From the NCBI GenBank assembly GCA_016283945.1, contig JAEENW010000141.1:1-9461 (forward strand): a stretch of DNA of 9,461 nucleotides, written 5' to 3'. The number at the start of each line of letters is the position of its first letter. Positions within the stretch are counted from its first letter, which is position 1. Under the pieces are notes generated by a model. It was not told the DNA's origin, ran no database searches, and was given only the letters and a program-made list of their open reading frames with translations. This DNA comes from Bacillota bacterium (lineage in GTDB: Bacteria; Bacillota; Clostridia; Peptostreptococcales; Anaerovoracaceae). This document shows, piece by piece, positions 1 to 5,698 of the stretch. The position numbers were made by a program, and so were the translations under genes.

Positions 1-20
1 CCCTGGGCACTACCAATTAG

Positions 21-55
21 AAAACGGGATGGACTTCAGTCCGTCCCGTTTTTTT
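21..55 (+). terminator. Rho-independent terminator inside the repeat unit
   Basis: An almost perfect stem pairs 21-35 with 38-52 (core ACGGGA/TCCCGT and GGACT/AGTCC, with one T-G wobble) and is followed by a run of T at 49-55. It ends transcripts coming from the left on the plus strand. Read from the minus strand it is flanked by TTTTC, so it may also stop read-through from larA. Confidence 0.75.
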
Positions 56-69
56 ATGTCGAATGATGA

Positions 70-191
70 GCCCGGGGGAGTCGAACCCGAAAGGGCTGGA
101 GGCTCCGGCGGAGCCTCCAGGTCCGAGCGCGCCGGAGCGCGCGCAGGACGGCGGATCCTGCCGAAGGCAGGAGACGCAAACTCCCCTGGGC
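70..191. repeat. Multi-arm palindromic element with imperfect terminal inverted repeats
   Basis: The ends 70-81 (GCCCGGGGGAGT) and 180-191 (ACTCCCCTGGGC) are inverted repeats with one mismatch. Between them lie four hairpins in a row: CCC/GGG around a GAAA loop (86-95); a perfect 11-bp stem 96-106/110-120; a GC stem 127-132/137-142 flanked by GTCC/GGAC (121-124/146-149); and 156-162/166-172 (TCCTGCC/GGCAGGA). The whole block could fold as one closed multi-branched structure on either strand. It could be a REP/MITE-like non-autonomous repeat or part of a structured RNA. No transposase or target-site duplication is visible. Confidence 0.65.
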
Positions 192-214
192 ACTACCAAT
201 TGAGGCTCCGGCCT

Positions 215-1480
215 CTACTTTTTCTGCTCCACGACCACCGACACACCGTCGGGGATGACTGTAACCTTCGCGTCCCCGCCCTTCATCTCCAGAGCCATCT
301 CCAGAGCTTCGCCGGCGGTTGCGGCATACAGGCACTTGCAGTCTTCGACCACCTTTTTCAGCTCGGGTCTGGTGACGACTATCACGGGATGGTGCGCAAG
401 CACTCTGGCGAACACCTGGCTCTGCCACTGGTCCGGCGGAGTCTGATCCATGGGGACAGCCTCGAACCTGTCCAGAAGCTCCTGCGGCGTCTCCTCCGTG
501 GACATCTGGGCGTAGAAATCGTCTCCCCCTATGCCGTCCGCGCACTCGGAGAGGGCTATGACCACACCGCCCTCCTTCGCTGCGGCCTCAGCCGCGGTCA
601 TACACTTCACGCACTGGTAGAGATTCTGGTCCAGCGGCGCCCCGCCGTTGGTGGTTATCACTATATCCGAAGGCTCGGCCTCGATGCGGCAATAATCGGC
701 CAGCATCCTGCAGCCCGCCTCATGCGCCTCTACCGGGTCTCCCGCGAAGGCCGCGGCGGTCTTCTTTTCCTCGTCTATAACGCAGTTAACTATGAAATCC
801 AGTCCGGCCATGCGGACTGCGCTGACCATATCGCGGTGGATGGGATTGTTCTCCAGTATCCCAGTGCGTGCGAAGGGGCTCGCTATGAACTTCCCGCAGT
901 GATTCCCGAGAACGGTCTTCCTGTCGCAGATCCCCGGGAGTATGCTCTTCCTTCCCCCGGAATAGCCGGCGAAGAAATGCGGCTCGATAAATCCCTCGGC
1001 TACCAGGAGCTCCGCGTCGAGCGCTTTCCTGTCGACCACAAGGGGCGCGCCGGACGGAAGAAGGCCGATCTCTATGTTATCCGCGCCGTCGCAGTCGTGG
1101 ACGAATATCTTTTCTTTTTCGAAGATCTCGTCCCCGAGCTTCGCGCGCAGCTCCTCGGGCCTTGTACCTCTGTGGCAGCCGGTGGCGACCAGGAAATACA
1201 GATCTATGTCCGGGCTCCCCGCCCTTATCTCGGCGAGCATCTCGGGCACTATATCCCTGCTGGGCACGGGCCTGGTGTGGTCCGAGATTATGAAGCAGCA
1301 GCTCTTCTTTCCCCTGGCAAGGTCCCTGAGCCTCGGCGAGCCGATGGGCTCCTCGAGCGCCTTACGGACCAGCTGCCTTCCCGGCGCGCTGCTGCGCAGT
1401 TCAGAGATCCTGGAGCGCAGGACCTGCGCGCTGCCCTCCTCAAGAGGCATTCCTGTTTTCCCGTACGGAAGCGTTAACAT
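215..1480 (-). CDS. larA: Nickel-dependent lactate racemase family protein (LarA, DUF2088)
   Basis: LarA interconverts D- and L-lactate in the cytoplasm with a nickel-pincer cofactor attached to a lysine; homologues act on other 2-hydroxy acids. The 421-residue product has about the usual length and the expected motifs in order: SDHTRP (D67, R70), ATGCHRGTRPEE (H103), EPHFFAGYSGGRKSILPG (H168 and the cofactor-binding K178) and GNHCGKF (H194). These match D72, R75, H108, H174, K184 and H200 of Lactiplantibacillus LarA with nearly constant offsets. The start is set by GAGGTGA at 1487-1493, six bases upstream. The gene is divergent from pfkA. The cofactor-making genes larB, larC and larE are not in the window, so they must be elsewhere if the protein is active. 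A 5-bp hairpin (202-215) touches the stop codon but has no T tract. Family certain; exact substrate inferred. Confidence 0.9.
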   Translation of the reverse strand: MLTLPYGKTGMPLEEGSAQVLRSRISELRSSAPGRQLVRKALEEPIGSPRLRDLARGKKSCCFIISDHTRPVPSRDIVPEMLAEIRAGSPDIDLYFLVATGCHRGTRPEELRAKLGDEIFEKEKIFVHDCDGADNIEIGLLPSGAPLVVDRKALDAELLVAEGFIEPHFFAGYSGGRKSILPGICDRKTVLGNHCGKFIASPFARTGILENNPIHRDMVSAVRMAGLDFIVNCVIDEEKKTAAAFAGDPVEAHEAGCRMLADYCRIEAEPSDIVITTNGGAPLDQNLYQCVKCMTAAEAAAKEGGVVIALSECADGIGGDDFYAQMSTEETPQELLDRFEAVPMDQTPPDQWQSQVFARVLAHHPVIVVTRPELKKVVEDCKCLYAATAGEALEMALEMKGGDAKVTVIPDGVSVVVEQKK

Positions 1481-1518
1481 AGTCTGTCACCTCATCAAAC
1501 ACTCGCATTTTATAATTT

Positions 1519-1548
1519 ATCTTACCATGAAGCCCGCCGCGCATCCAA
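1519..1548 (-). promoter_or_regulatory. Possible larA promoter
   Basis: On the minus strand TTGGAT (1543-1548) and TAAGAT (1519-1524) are 18 bases apart. This would give a leader of roughly 30 bases that contains the GAGGTGA ribosome binding site. An AT-rich stretch just downstream offers alternative -10 boxes, so the exact placement is uncertain. Confidence 0.4.
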
Positions 1549-1561
1549 CGAACTTTTGCTC

Positions 1562-1590
1562 TGTAAATCCCAGCGCCGCTGTGATATACT
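1562..1590 (+). promoter_or_regulatory. Extended -10 promoter of pfkA
   Basis: TGATATACT (1582-1590) is a TGn-extended -10 box, with a poor -35 candidate TGTAAA at 1562-1567, 17 bases upstream. The predicted start of transcription is near 1597, about 30 bases before the pfkA start codon. A weak GAAAGG (1611-1616) would serve as ribosome binding site, ten bases from the ATG. Confidence 0.5.
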
Positions 1591-1626
1591 TTTGGCGATG
1601 TTCTTTATGAGAAAGGTATTGAGACT

Positions 1627-2586
1627 ATGAACAGGATAGGAATTCTCACAAGCGGGGGAGACGCCCCCGGAATGAACGCCGCGATCAGGGCAGCCGTCAG
1701 GAACGGCATCGCCAGCGGCATGAAGGTCTTCGGCATCGAGAGGGGCTACGAGGGCCTCATCGACGGAGACATCTACGAGATGGACGTAAAGTCGGTAGCC
1801 GACATCATCCACCGCGGCGGAACCATGCTCCAGACCGCGAGGAGCGAGCGCTTCATGACCAAGGAAGGCCTCGACAAGGCCGTGATGATGACCCAGAGCT
1901 TCGGGCTCGACAGCCTCGTCATCATAGGCGGAAACGGCTCGCTCACCGGCGCCCTGACGCTCGCCGAGCGCGGGATCCACGTCGAGTGCCTCCCCGGCAC
2001 CATCGACAACGATCTGGGCTACACCGACAGGACCATAGGCTTCGACACCGCGGTGAACACTGTGCTCGGAGCTGTCAGCAACATCCGCGACACCTCCTCC
2101 TCGCACGAGCGCACCACCATAATCGAGGTCATGGGCCGCCACTGCGGAGACATCGCCCTTTACACCGGCCTCGCCGGCGGAGCCGAGAGCGTGCTCGTCC
2201 CGGAGATCCCCTTTGACATCAACGCGATCTGCGTCAAGATCATTCAGGGCAGGAACCGCGGCAAGAAGCACAACATCATCATCAAGGCTGAGGGCGTGGA
2301 GATCGACTCCTTCGAGCTCGCGAAGACCATTCAGGAGCGCACCGGAGTGGAATCCAAGGTCGTGGTCCTCGGATATCTGCAGAGAGGCGGCTCCCCCTCC
2401 GCCGAGGACAGGCTCTTCGCCAGCAGAGCCGGTTTTAAAGCCGTAGAGCTGATAAAGGACGGTATCTACGACCGCGCGATAGGCCTCGCGGGCAACGAGC
2501 TGGTCCATTATCCCCTCGCCGACGCGCTGAAGATACCCACCAAGGCGGCCACCGACTACCTGGATATAATCGACGTACTGAGCTGA
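1627..2586 (+). CDS. pfkA: 6-phosphofructokinase, ATP-type
   Basis: This enzyme phosphorylates fructose 6-phosphate to fructose 1,6-bisphosphate, the committed step of glycolysis. The 319-residue product aligns along its full length with E. coli PfkA (320). It has the N-terminal nucleotide loop SGGDAPGMNAAIR (9-21), the arginine of QTAR (72), the catalytic GTIDND (124-129, base D127), the substrate motif MGRHCGD and the late QRGGSP signature. Gly104 fits use of ATP rather than pyrophosphate. The odd point is GGNGS at 101-105: the Asp that helps bind Mg-ATP in E. coli (GGDGS) is Asn103 here (AAC, 1933-1935). The gene stands alone, with its own promoter and terminator, and is divergent from larA, so glycolysis and lactate handling sit side by side. 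I cannot judge from sequence whether N103 lowers activity or is a family variant. Confidence 0.95.
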   Translation: MNRIGILTSGGDAPGMNAAIRAAVRNGIASGMKVFGIERGYEGLIDGDIYEMDVKSVADIIHRGGTMLQTARSERFMTKEGLDKAVMMTQSFGLDSLVIIGGNGSLTGALTLAERGIHVECLPGTIDNDLGYTDRTIGFDTAVNTVLGAVSNIRDTSSSHERTTIIEVMGRHCGDIALYTGLAGGAESVLVPEIPFDINAICVKIIQGRNRGKKHNIIIKAEGVEIDSFELAKTIQERTGVESKVVVLGYLQRGGSPSAEDRLFASRAGFKAVELIKDGIYDRAIGLAGNELVHYPLADALKIPTKAATDYLDIIDVLS

Positions 2587-2607
2587 GTTTTGTGTAGCTT
2601 ATTACCC

Positions 2608-2628
2608 ATAAACAAAAATACTGTTTAT
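2608..2628. repeat. Short inverted repeat after pfkA
   Basis: ATAAACA (2608-2614) and TGTTTAT (2622-2628) form a perfect 7-bp AT-rich inverted repeat with a 7-base spacer. It lies 22 bases after the pfkA stop codon and about 90 bases upstream of the next promoter. It could be a weak hairpin or a protein-binding site. I do not recognise it as a known operator. Confidence 0.3.
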
Positions 2629-2643
2629 TAAATGTTTGACCGG

Positions 2644-2680
2644 ACCCATCTATTATTCTTATGAATAACGGATGGGTTTT
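2644..2680 (+). terminator. Terminator of pfkA
   Basis: CCCATC (2645-2650) pairs with GATGGG (2671-2676), and an inner stem TTATTC (2653-2658) pairs with GAATAA (2663-2668) around a TTAT loop. TTTT follows at 2677-2680. The short T run makes it moderate in strength. Confidence 0.65.
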
Positions 2681-2717
2681 CTTAAGAAAACTTTTATATG
2701 AATCACACAATATCCAC

Positions 2718-2745
2718 TTGCAATCCCTTATCCTGAGTATATAAT
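2718..2745 (+). promoter_or_regulatory. Sigma-70/SigA-type promoter of the zinc-ribbon gene
   Basis: TTGCAA (2718-2723) and a perfect TATAAT (2740-2745) are separated by 16 bases. This is the best promoter in the window. Transcription would start near 2752, giving a leader of about 35 bases with the AAAGGAGA ribosome binding site at 2769-2776. Confidence 0.75.
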
Positions 2746-2786
2746 TCTCTTATCATACATTTCAGTACAAAGGAGACCAGTATTCA

Positions 2787-2966
2787 ATGGAAGACAAGAT
2801 TCTTATTTGTCAGGATTGCGGCAAGGAATTCGTTTTCACTGTAGGCGAGCAGCAGTTCTACAAGGAAAAGGGCTTCGACAACGAGCCCAAGAGATGCAAA
2901 GAGTGCAGAGAGAAGAGAAAGGCCGCCAGAAGGCAGCCTCGTGACACCGAGACAACTCAGGCGTAA
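2787..2966 (+). CDS. Small zinc-ribbon protein (probable zinc-ribbon family)
   Basis: A 59-residue cytoplasmic protein of unknown function. Two CxxC knuckles, C8-x2-C11 and C37-x2-C40, should hold one zinc ion. Between them lie KEFVFTVGEQQFY and KGFDNEPKRC, the typical sequence of a widespread clostridial small zinc-ribbon family (to my knowledge the one Pfam calls a probable zinc-ribbon domain). A basic tail follows (REKRKAARRQPR, about 41-52), so binding to nucleic acid or the ribosome is plausible but unproven. The start is secure: AAAGGAGA lies ten bases upstream and a consensus promoter precedes it. It is a one-gene transcript closed by a strong hairpin. The AT content of its leader and the strength of its signals suggest high expression. 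Confidence 0.88.
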   Translation: MEDKILICQDCGKEFVFTVGEQQFYKEKGFDNEPKRCKECREKRKAARRQPRDTETTQA

Positions 2967-2998
2967 TATACAGATCTCGAATACTTAGAAGCAGACTT

Positions 2999-3034
2999 AA
3001 AAGCAGTGCCGTCGGATGCGACGGCACTGCTTTT
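2999..3034. terminator. Bidirectional terminator between convergent transcripts
   Basis: A perfect 16-bp stem pairs 2999-3014 (AAAAGCAGTGCCGTCG) with 3019-3034 around a GATG loop. It has TTTT on the plus side and, by symmetry, TTTT on the minus side. It closes both the zinc-ribbon gene (plus) and the Tad operon, whose last stop codon is at 3094 (minus). The 59 bases between hairpin and stop hold nothing else that I see. Confidence 0.85.
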
Positions 3035-3093
3035 GTGTGCATTCAACAAATATCAGGGCTGATAAGCCGAAACAGATATGGCAAAACTCTTCA

Positions 3094-3660
3094 TCAGTCA
3101 AGCTCCAGTTCCCAGAGGCTCAGCTCCCGGAGTATATCCTCGCAGCCGGGCACAGACATCCCGGCATGCCCGGCCGGCTCCAGGTCCCTGAACCTTTCGG
3201 CGATCCTCCCAGCGCCCGACGCGGCGGAGAGCTCGTCCAGCCTGTCCAGGAAGTACAGCATCCCGTCGTACAGGCCCAGTCCCATAGCTCCGAGCTGGAG
3301 GCAGGCCCTCCTCCCGTCCCGCGTGAAGTAGATCTCCGCCGGGTCGAACGACAGCAGCTCGGGCTCTATTAGCCAGCCGCCGAGAGCTCTGCAGGCCTCC
3401 GCGACGCGCCTCGCCGCCCTGAGCGTTATCCTGAAGCTCTGAAGCGCCGCCTTCTCCTCCGCCGGCAGCAGCTCCAGAACAGTCCTCATGGAGCCCTTTC
3501 CGCACGCGAGATAAGGACATTGCCTGCTGCTCATGAAATGCAGCGCGTGGGGCGGGATGATCCCGGATCCTCGCTCCTTCGCCTTCTCCGCGGAGCTCCG
3601 TCCGCCAGCCTCACGGTCTGCTGCCGCGCCGGGCGCTCCTGCTTTCCATTCAAGCGTCAT
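3094..3660 (-). CDS. DUF6382-like protein without an FHA domain, last gene of the Tad operon
   Basis: Function unknown. The 188-residue product has a low-complexity, charged N-terminus (about 1-35), a CPYLAC pair (48-53) and a helical domain. Within that domain, LIEPELLSFDPAEIYFTRDG (about 97-116) resembles the conserved LLdPe.LlldPe.Iy stretch of DUF6382 domains. In the DUF6382 proteins I know from clostridial Tad loci, this domain is followed by an FHA phosphopeptide-binding domain. Here the protein stops soon after, with no FHA. There is no membrane segment, so it is probably a cytoplasmic accessory or regulator. I chose the ATG at 3660 because it overlaps the previous stop codon as ATGA and has GGAG/GAGGA sequences upstream. 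An in-frame ATG at 3810 would lie deep inside the previous gene. The family assignment rests on one motif and context. Confidence 0.6.
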   Translation of the reverse strand: MTLEWKAGAPGAAADREAGGRSSAEKAKERGSGIIPPHALHFMSSRQCPYLACGKGSMRTVLELLPAEEKAALQSFRITLRAARRVAEACRALGGWLIEPELLSFDPAEIYFTRDGRRACLQLGAMGLGLYDGMLYFLDRLDELSAASGAGRIAERFRDLEPAGHAGMSVPGCEDILRELSLWELELD

Positions 3661-4157
3661 TCCTCGTCCTTCTCCCCTCCTCCGCATATCTTGCAAGGCG
3701 TATAGCCGTCGGCTATCGCCTGCCCTTTGAACACCTGTATATGATTCTCGCGCTCGAGTATATAGCATCCGTCTACGTGATAGCGGACCCCGTATTTGGG
3801 GAACACCCACACCAGGACGTCATCCTTGCCCTCGGGCTGCTTCGACTCCCCGACGAAGGGTCTGAAGGCGATTCCCTTTACGTAGCGCTTCCCCGGGAGC
3901 GCTATCCTTATGACGTTGTCTACGTACAGCCCCGGCCGAACAGGCTCGTTCGCAGTGAGCTCGTAGGGGCGCACCGCGCTCACGTCGATCGCGGCGACCG
4001 CCGCCTTTCTCAGCCCCGAGACGGTCTTCTCCTCGCTTCCCGCCTGAAGTATCAGGCCGAAGAGCATGCCGACGGCGATTATGAACACAGGAAGCGTGCA
4101 CGCAGCGTCGACTATGACCGAACCGCGTCTGGGGCGCCGCCGCACTCTCTCAAACAT
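3657..4157 (-). CDS. TadE-like pseudopilin with a C-terminal HxxxC...CxxC module
   Basis: Probably a minor pilin or pilus-associated membrane protein. The 166-residue product starts with a basic segment (MFERVRRRPRRG), then a hydrophobic helix at about 14-39. The sequence RRGSVIVDAACTLP matches the TadE processing site G|SxxxE, but the +5 residue is Asp17 rather than Glu. The middle (about 45-115) is presumably outside the membrane. The C-terminal part, about 115-158, reads VWVFPKYGVRYH...GCYIL...GYTPCKIC. Its H127, C131, C155 and C158 form a likely metal site or a redox pair. I know this YHxxxC...GYxPCxxC pattern as a small domain found at the ends of several extracellular Firmicutes proteins. 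The start codon overlaps the end of the DUF5702-like gene by 8 bases, and the stop overlaps the next start as ATGA, so translation is coupled on both sides. Confidence 0.65.
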   Translation of the reverse strand: MFERVRRRPRRGSVIVDAACTLPVFIIAVGMLFGLILQAGSEEKTVSGLRKAAVAAIDVSAVRPYELTANEPVRPGLYVDNVIRIALPGKRYVKGIAFRPFVGESKQPEGKDDVLVWVFPKYGVRYHVDGCYILERENHIQVFKGQAIADGYTPCKICGGGEKDEE

Positions 4158-5430
4158 AGCCGTGGACCTGCTCTATGACAGACTTCCTGCGCGTGATCCC
4201 GAGGAAGTCCGGCAGATGCGTCCTCTTGCTGAACTCCGCCCTGAGCTCGTAGCCGTAGCAGTACTCCGCGAAGCTGAAATCCGCCTTGTCCTCGATCTGC
4301 ACGTTCTGCTCCATCAGGGTCATTAGGCGCGAGAGCAGCACGCTCTTGGGGACGCTGCACAGGAACAGCGCCAGGTAATCCTCGTACTTCCCGAACTTAA
4401 GGCCCGAGACTATGGGAACGCTCTCCCCCGCGAGTATCGCGTCGGTCTGCTGCGAGGCGAGCCTCGCCGCTCTCACAGCTACGAGCACCGCGACGACCAG
4501 CGGTTCCGGAAGCAGGAAAAAGGACAAGGCCGCCGCGTGTATCGAAGCCATCTCAGCCGAGTCCGAGAGTATTCCCGCCAGATCGACCGCGAACCTGAAC
4601 GCGAAGAGCGCCGTCTTCATTGCCTTCTCGTTGACCGGATCTGATCGGCCTCCGAAGAGCAGGTATTCCGACTCGTAGCGAAGCACTGTGTCGCTCATAG
4701 GCGCCGCGCGGTTGGAGCAGACCCTCATCGAGTAATTGACCGCGAAGAGGTCGTCCTTGACGTAGCCGGCTAGCCGCTCGACCATATTGCCCTTTTTAGG
4801 CCTCCCGTAGGTCCTGAAGGCGTTCCTGTAGCTGCGCCTGAGCTCAACAGCCTGCTTCCTGCGCTCGATGAAGCTGCCGGCTTCCTCCGGGTCATCGGGC
4901 TCTTTTTCGGGCTTCTTCGCGAGCTCGTCGAGCTCCTCCTCCACCCCCTCGCCGTCGTAGTTCTCCGCCGCCTTTCCGCTGATGATGTCCTCTATCAGCT
5001 TGGACAGTCCCGTCTCGTCCAGCGCGCTCTTCACCGCCATGTAGCCGGAGATCTGCACGATCTGATCCTCCAGCTGGGAGATGTCCTCTCCGCTGAAGGC
5101 CGAAGAGTCCGCCTCGACCGAGACGGGGCTTATCTTCACGAGGCCTGTGCTCATGATCTGAGCCTGCGTGAGATAGAACATGGTCAGGTCGCTGAGCCTG
5201 TGCTCGTCCGAGCGCATGGCGAGCACCCCGTAGCGGTCGTAGAGCTGCGGCTGGTACTCCGAGAGCACCGAGCGCCCGGCGATCAGGCACTGATTCTCGG
5301 CTATGCTTCCCGCGGCGAAGCCCGCCGCGGCCTCGATGACCGCCAGCACCAGCGCCATGAAGGCGCTCAGTATCACGACGAGATATACCGAGGAAAAGCC
5401 GCCTCTGGTCTTTGTTTTCGGGCGCTCCAT
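4150..5430 (-). CDS. DUF5702-like protein (TadG-like role in the Tad pilus)
   Basis: A large membrane-anchored protein of the Tad locus, function not established. The 426-residue product has a short basic N-terminus, then one membrane helix at about 13-37 beginning GGFSSVYLVVILSAF. The rest is predicted outside. Features shared with DUF5702 proteins as I know them are LYDRYGVLAM near 63-72, YESEYLLFGGRSDPVNEK near 250-267, and KYEDYLALFL...LMTLMEQNVQ near 346-376. A very acidic, probably flexible stretch covers about 153-183. In many Tad loci this position is taken by TadG, and the role is inferred from that. The start is fixed by AAAGGAG at 5439-5445. It follows the small TadE-like gene after 49 bases and overlaps the next gene by 8 bases. 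Confidence 0.7.
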   Translation of the reverse strand: MERPKTKTRGGFSSVYLVVILSAFMALVLAVIEAAAGFAAGSIAENQCLIAGRSVLSEYQPQLYDRYGVLAMRSDEHRLSDLTMFYLTQAQIMSTGLVKISPVSVEADSSAFSGEDISQLEDQIVQISGYMAVKSALDETGLSKLIEDIISGKAAENYDGEGVEEELDELAKKPEKEPDDPEEAGSFIERRKQAVELRRSYRNAFRTYGRPKKGNMVERLAGYVKDDLFAVNYSMRVCSNRAAPMSDTVLRYESEYLLFGGRSDPVNEKAMKTALFAFRFAVDLAGILSDSAEMASIHAAALSFFLLPEPLVVAVLVAVRAARLASQQTDAILAGESVPIVSGLKFGKYEDYLALFLCSVPKSVLLSRLMTLMEQNVQIEDKADFSFAEYCYGYELRAEFSKRTHLPDFLGITRRKSVIEQVHGYV

Positions 5431-5449
5431 GCTCCCAGCTCCTTTCCGC

Positions 5450-5500
5450 TCACCTCGCCGCGCGGCGCATGCACTCCGATCATCTCGCCGCCCGGCGCAT
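5450..5500 (-). repeat. In-frame duplication of the 3' end of the small TadE-like gene
   Basis: The last 21 bases of the gene (5480-5500, coding MRRAAR and stop) recur at 5450-5470 with 19 of 21 identical. The copies are 30 bases apart and so are in the same reading frame. The second copy also reads MRRAAR and stop, just before the ribosome binding site of the next gene. Confidence 0.75.
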
Positions 5501-5698
5501 CCTCATGTAATCCTCCGCCCTCAGGCCGCGGGATTCGACGTAACGCACGGCGTCTGCCCTGTCCTCTATCGACACGTCCCTGACCTTGACGTAGAGCTCC
5601 ATCCCCACGCTTATGAGGCCGGAGACCGTGAGTATGACTATGGGCATGACGACCGCGGCCTCGACGATGCTTCCGCCCTTCCGGTCCGCGCTGGCCAT
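5480..5698 (-). CDS. tadE: Small TadE-like pseudopilin
   Basis: Likely a minor pilin or assembly factor of the Tad pilus, cleaved by the prepilin peptidase. The 72-residue product has a short charged leader (MASADRKG), then GSIVEAAVVMPIVILTVSGL. G8 would be at -1 and E13 at +5, the standard TadE processing signature, followed by the membrane helix (about 12-34). The remainder, about 38 residues, is charged and ends MRMRRAAR. It is shorter than a typical TadE (over 100 residues), lacking most of the globular part. Its ATG shares one base with the stop codon of the pilin gene (TGATG) and has no clear Shine-Dalgarno sequence, so it is probably made by re-initiation after the pilin. Confidence 0.72.
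   Translation of the reverse strand: MASADRKGGSIVEAAVVMPIVILTVSGLISVGMELYVKVRDVSIEDRADAVRYVESRGLRAEDYMRMRRAAR

Larger units (their letters stand above)
1..201. repeat. End of a tandem array of a 183-bp structured repeat unit
   Basis: The 18-base string at 1-18 (CCCTGGGCACTACCAATT) recurs exactly at 184-201. Two right-hand ends therefore lie 183 bp apart, and the first belongs to a copy starting outside the window. The unit is a terminator-like hairpin (21-55) followed by a multi-arm palindromic block (about 70-191). Sequence similarity to the unit stops at 201, so the array ends there, 13 bases beyond the stop codon of larA. I see no plausible protein in it. Only one full unit is visible, so copy number and presence elsewhere in the genome are unknown. 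Confidence 0.7.

Noticed and set aside
66..201. A tRNA or tmRNA gene on the minus strand
   Set aside because: Only the T-loop and a 3'-end-like stretch fit. No anticodon arm, D-arm or matching 5' acceptor strand is present, and the interior is a run of perfect palindromes.
1..201. CRISPR array
   Set aside because: The repeated string is 18 bases with a single 165-base gap filled by hairpins. This is not a series of short repeats and unique spacers, and there are no cas genes.
29..1477. Long plus-strand open frame (482 codons) over the repeat and opposite larA
   Set aside because: It is antisense to larA, whose catalytic motifs are all recognisable, and it starts inside the terminator/repeat region. 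Its product has no recognisable family. High GC makes such antisense frames common.
1522..2508. Long minus-strand open frame opposite pfkA (328 codons)
   Set aside because: It is the antisense image of a certain pfkA, with low-complexity Val/Ala/Asp/His-rich composition and no recognisable motif.
3661..3810. N-terminal extension of the last operon gene to an ATG at 3810
   Set aside because: It would overlap the upstream TadE-like gene by about 150 bases, and the added residues look like an out-of-frame reading of it. The ATGA junction at 3657-3660 is the normal coupled start.
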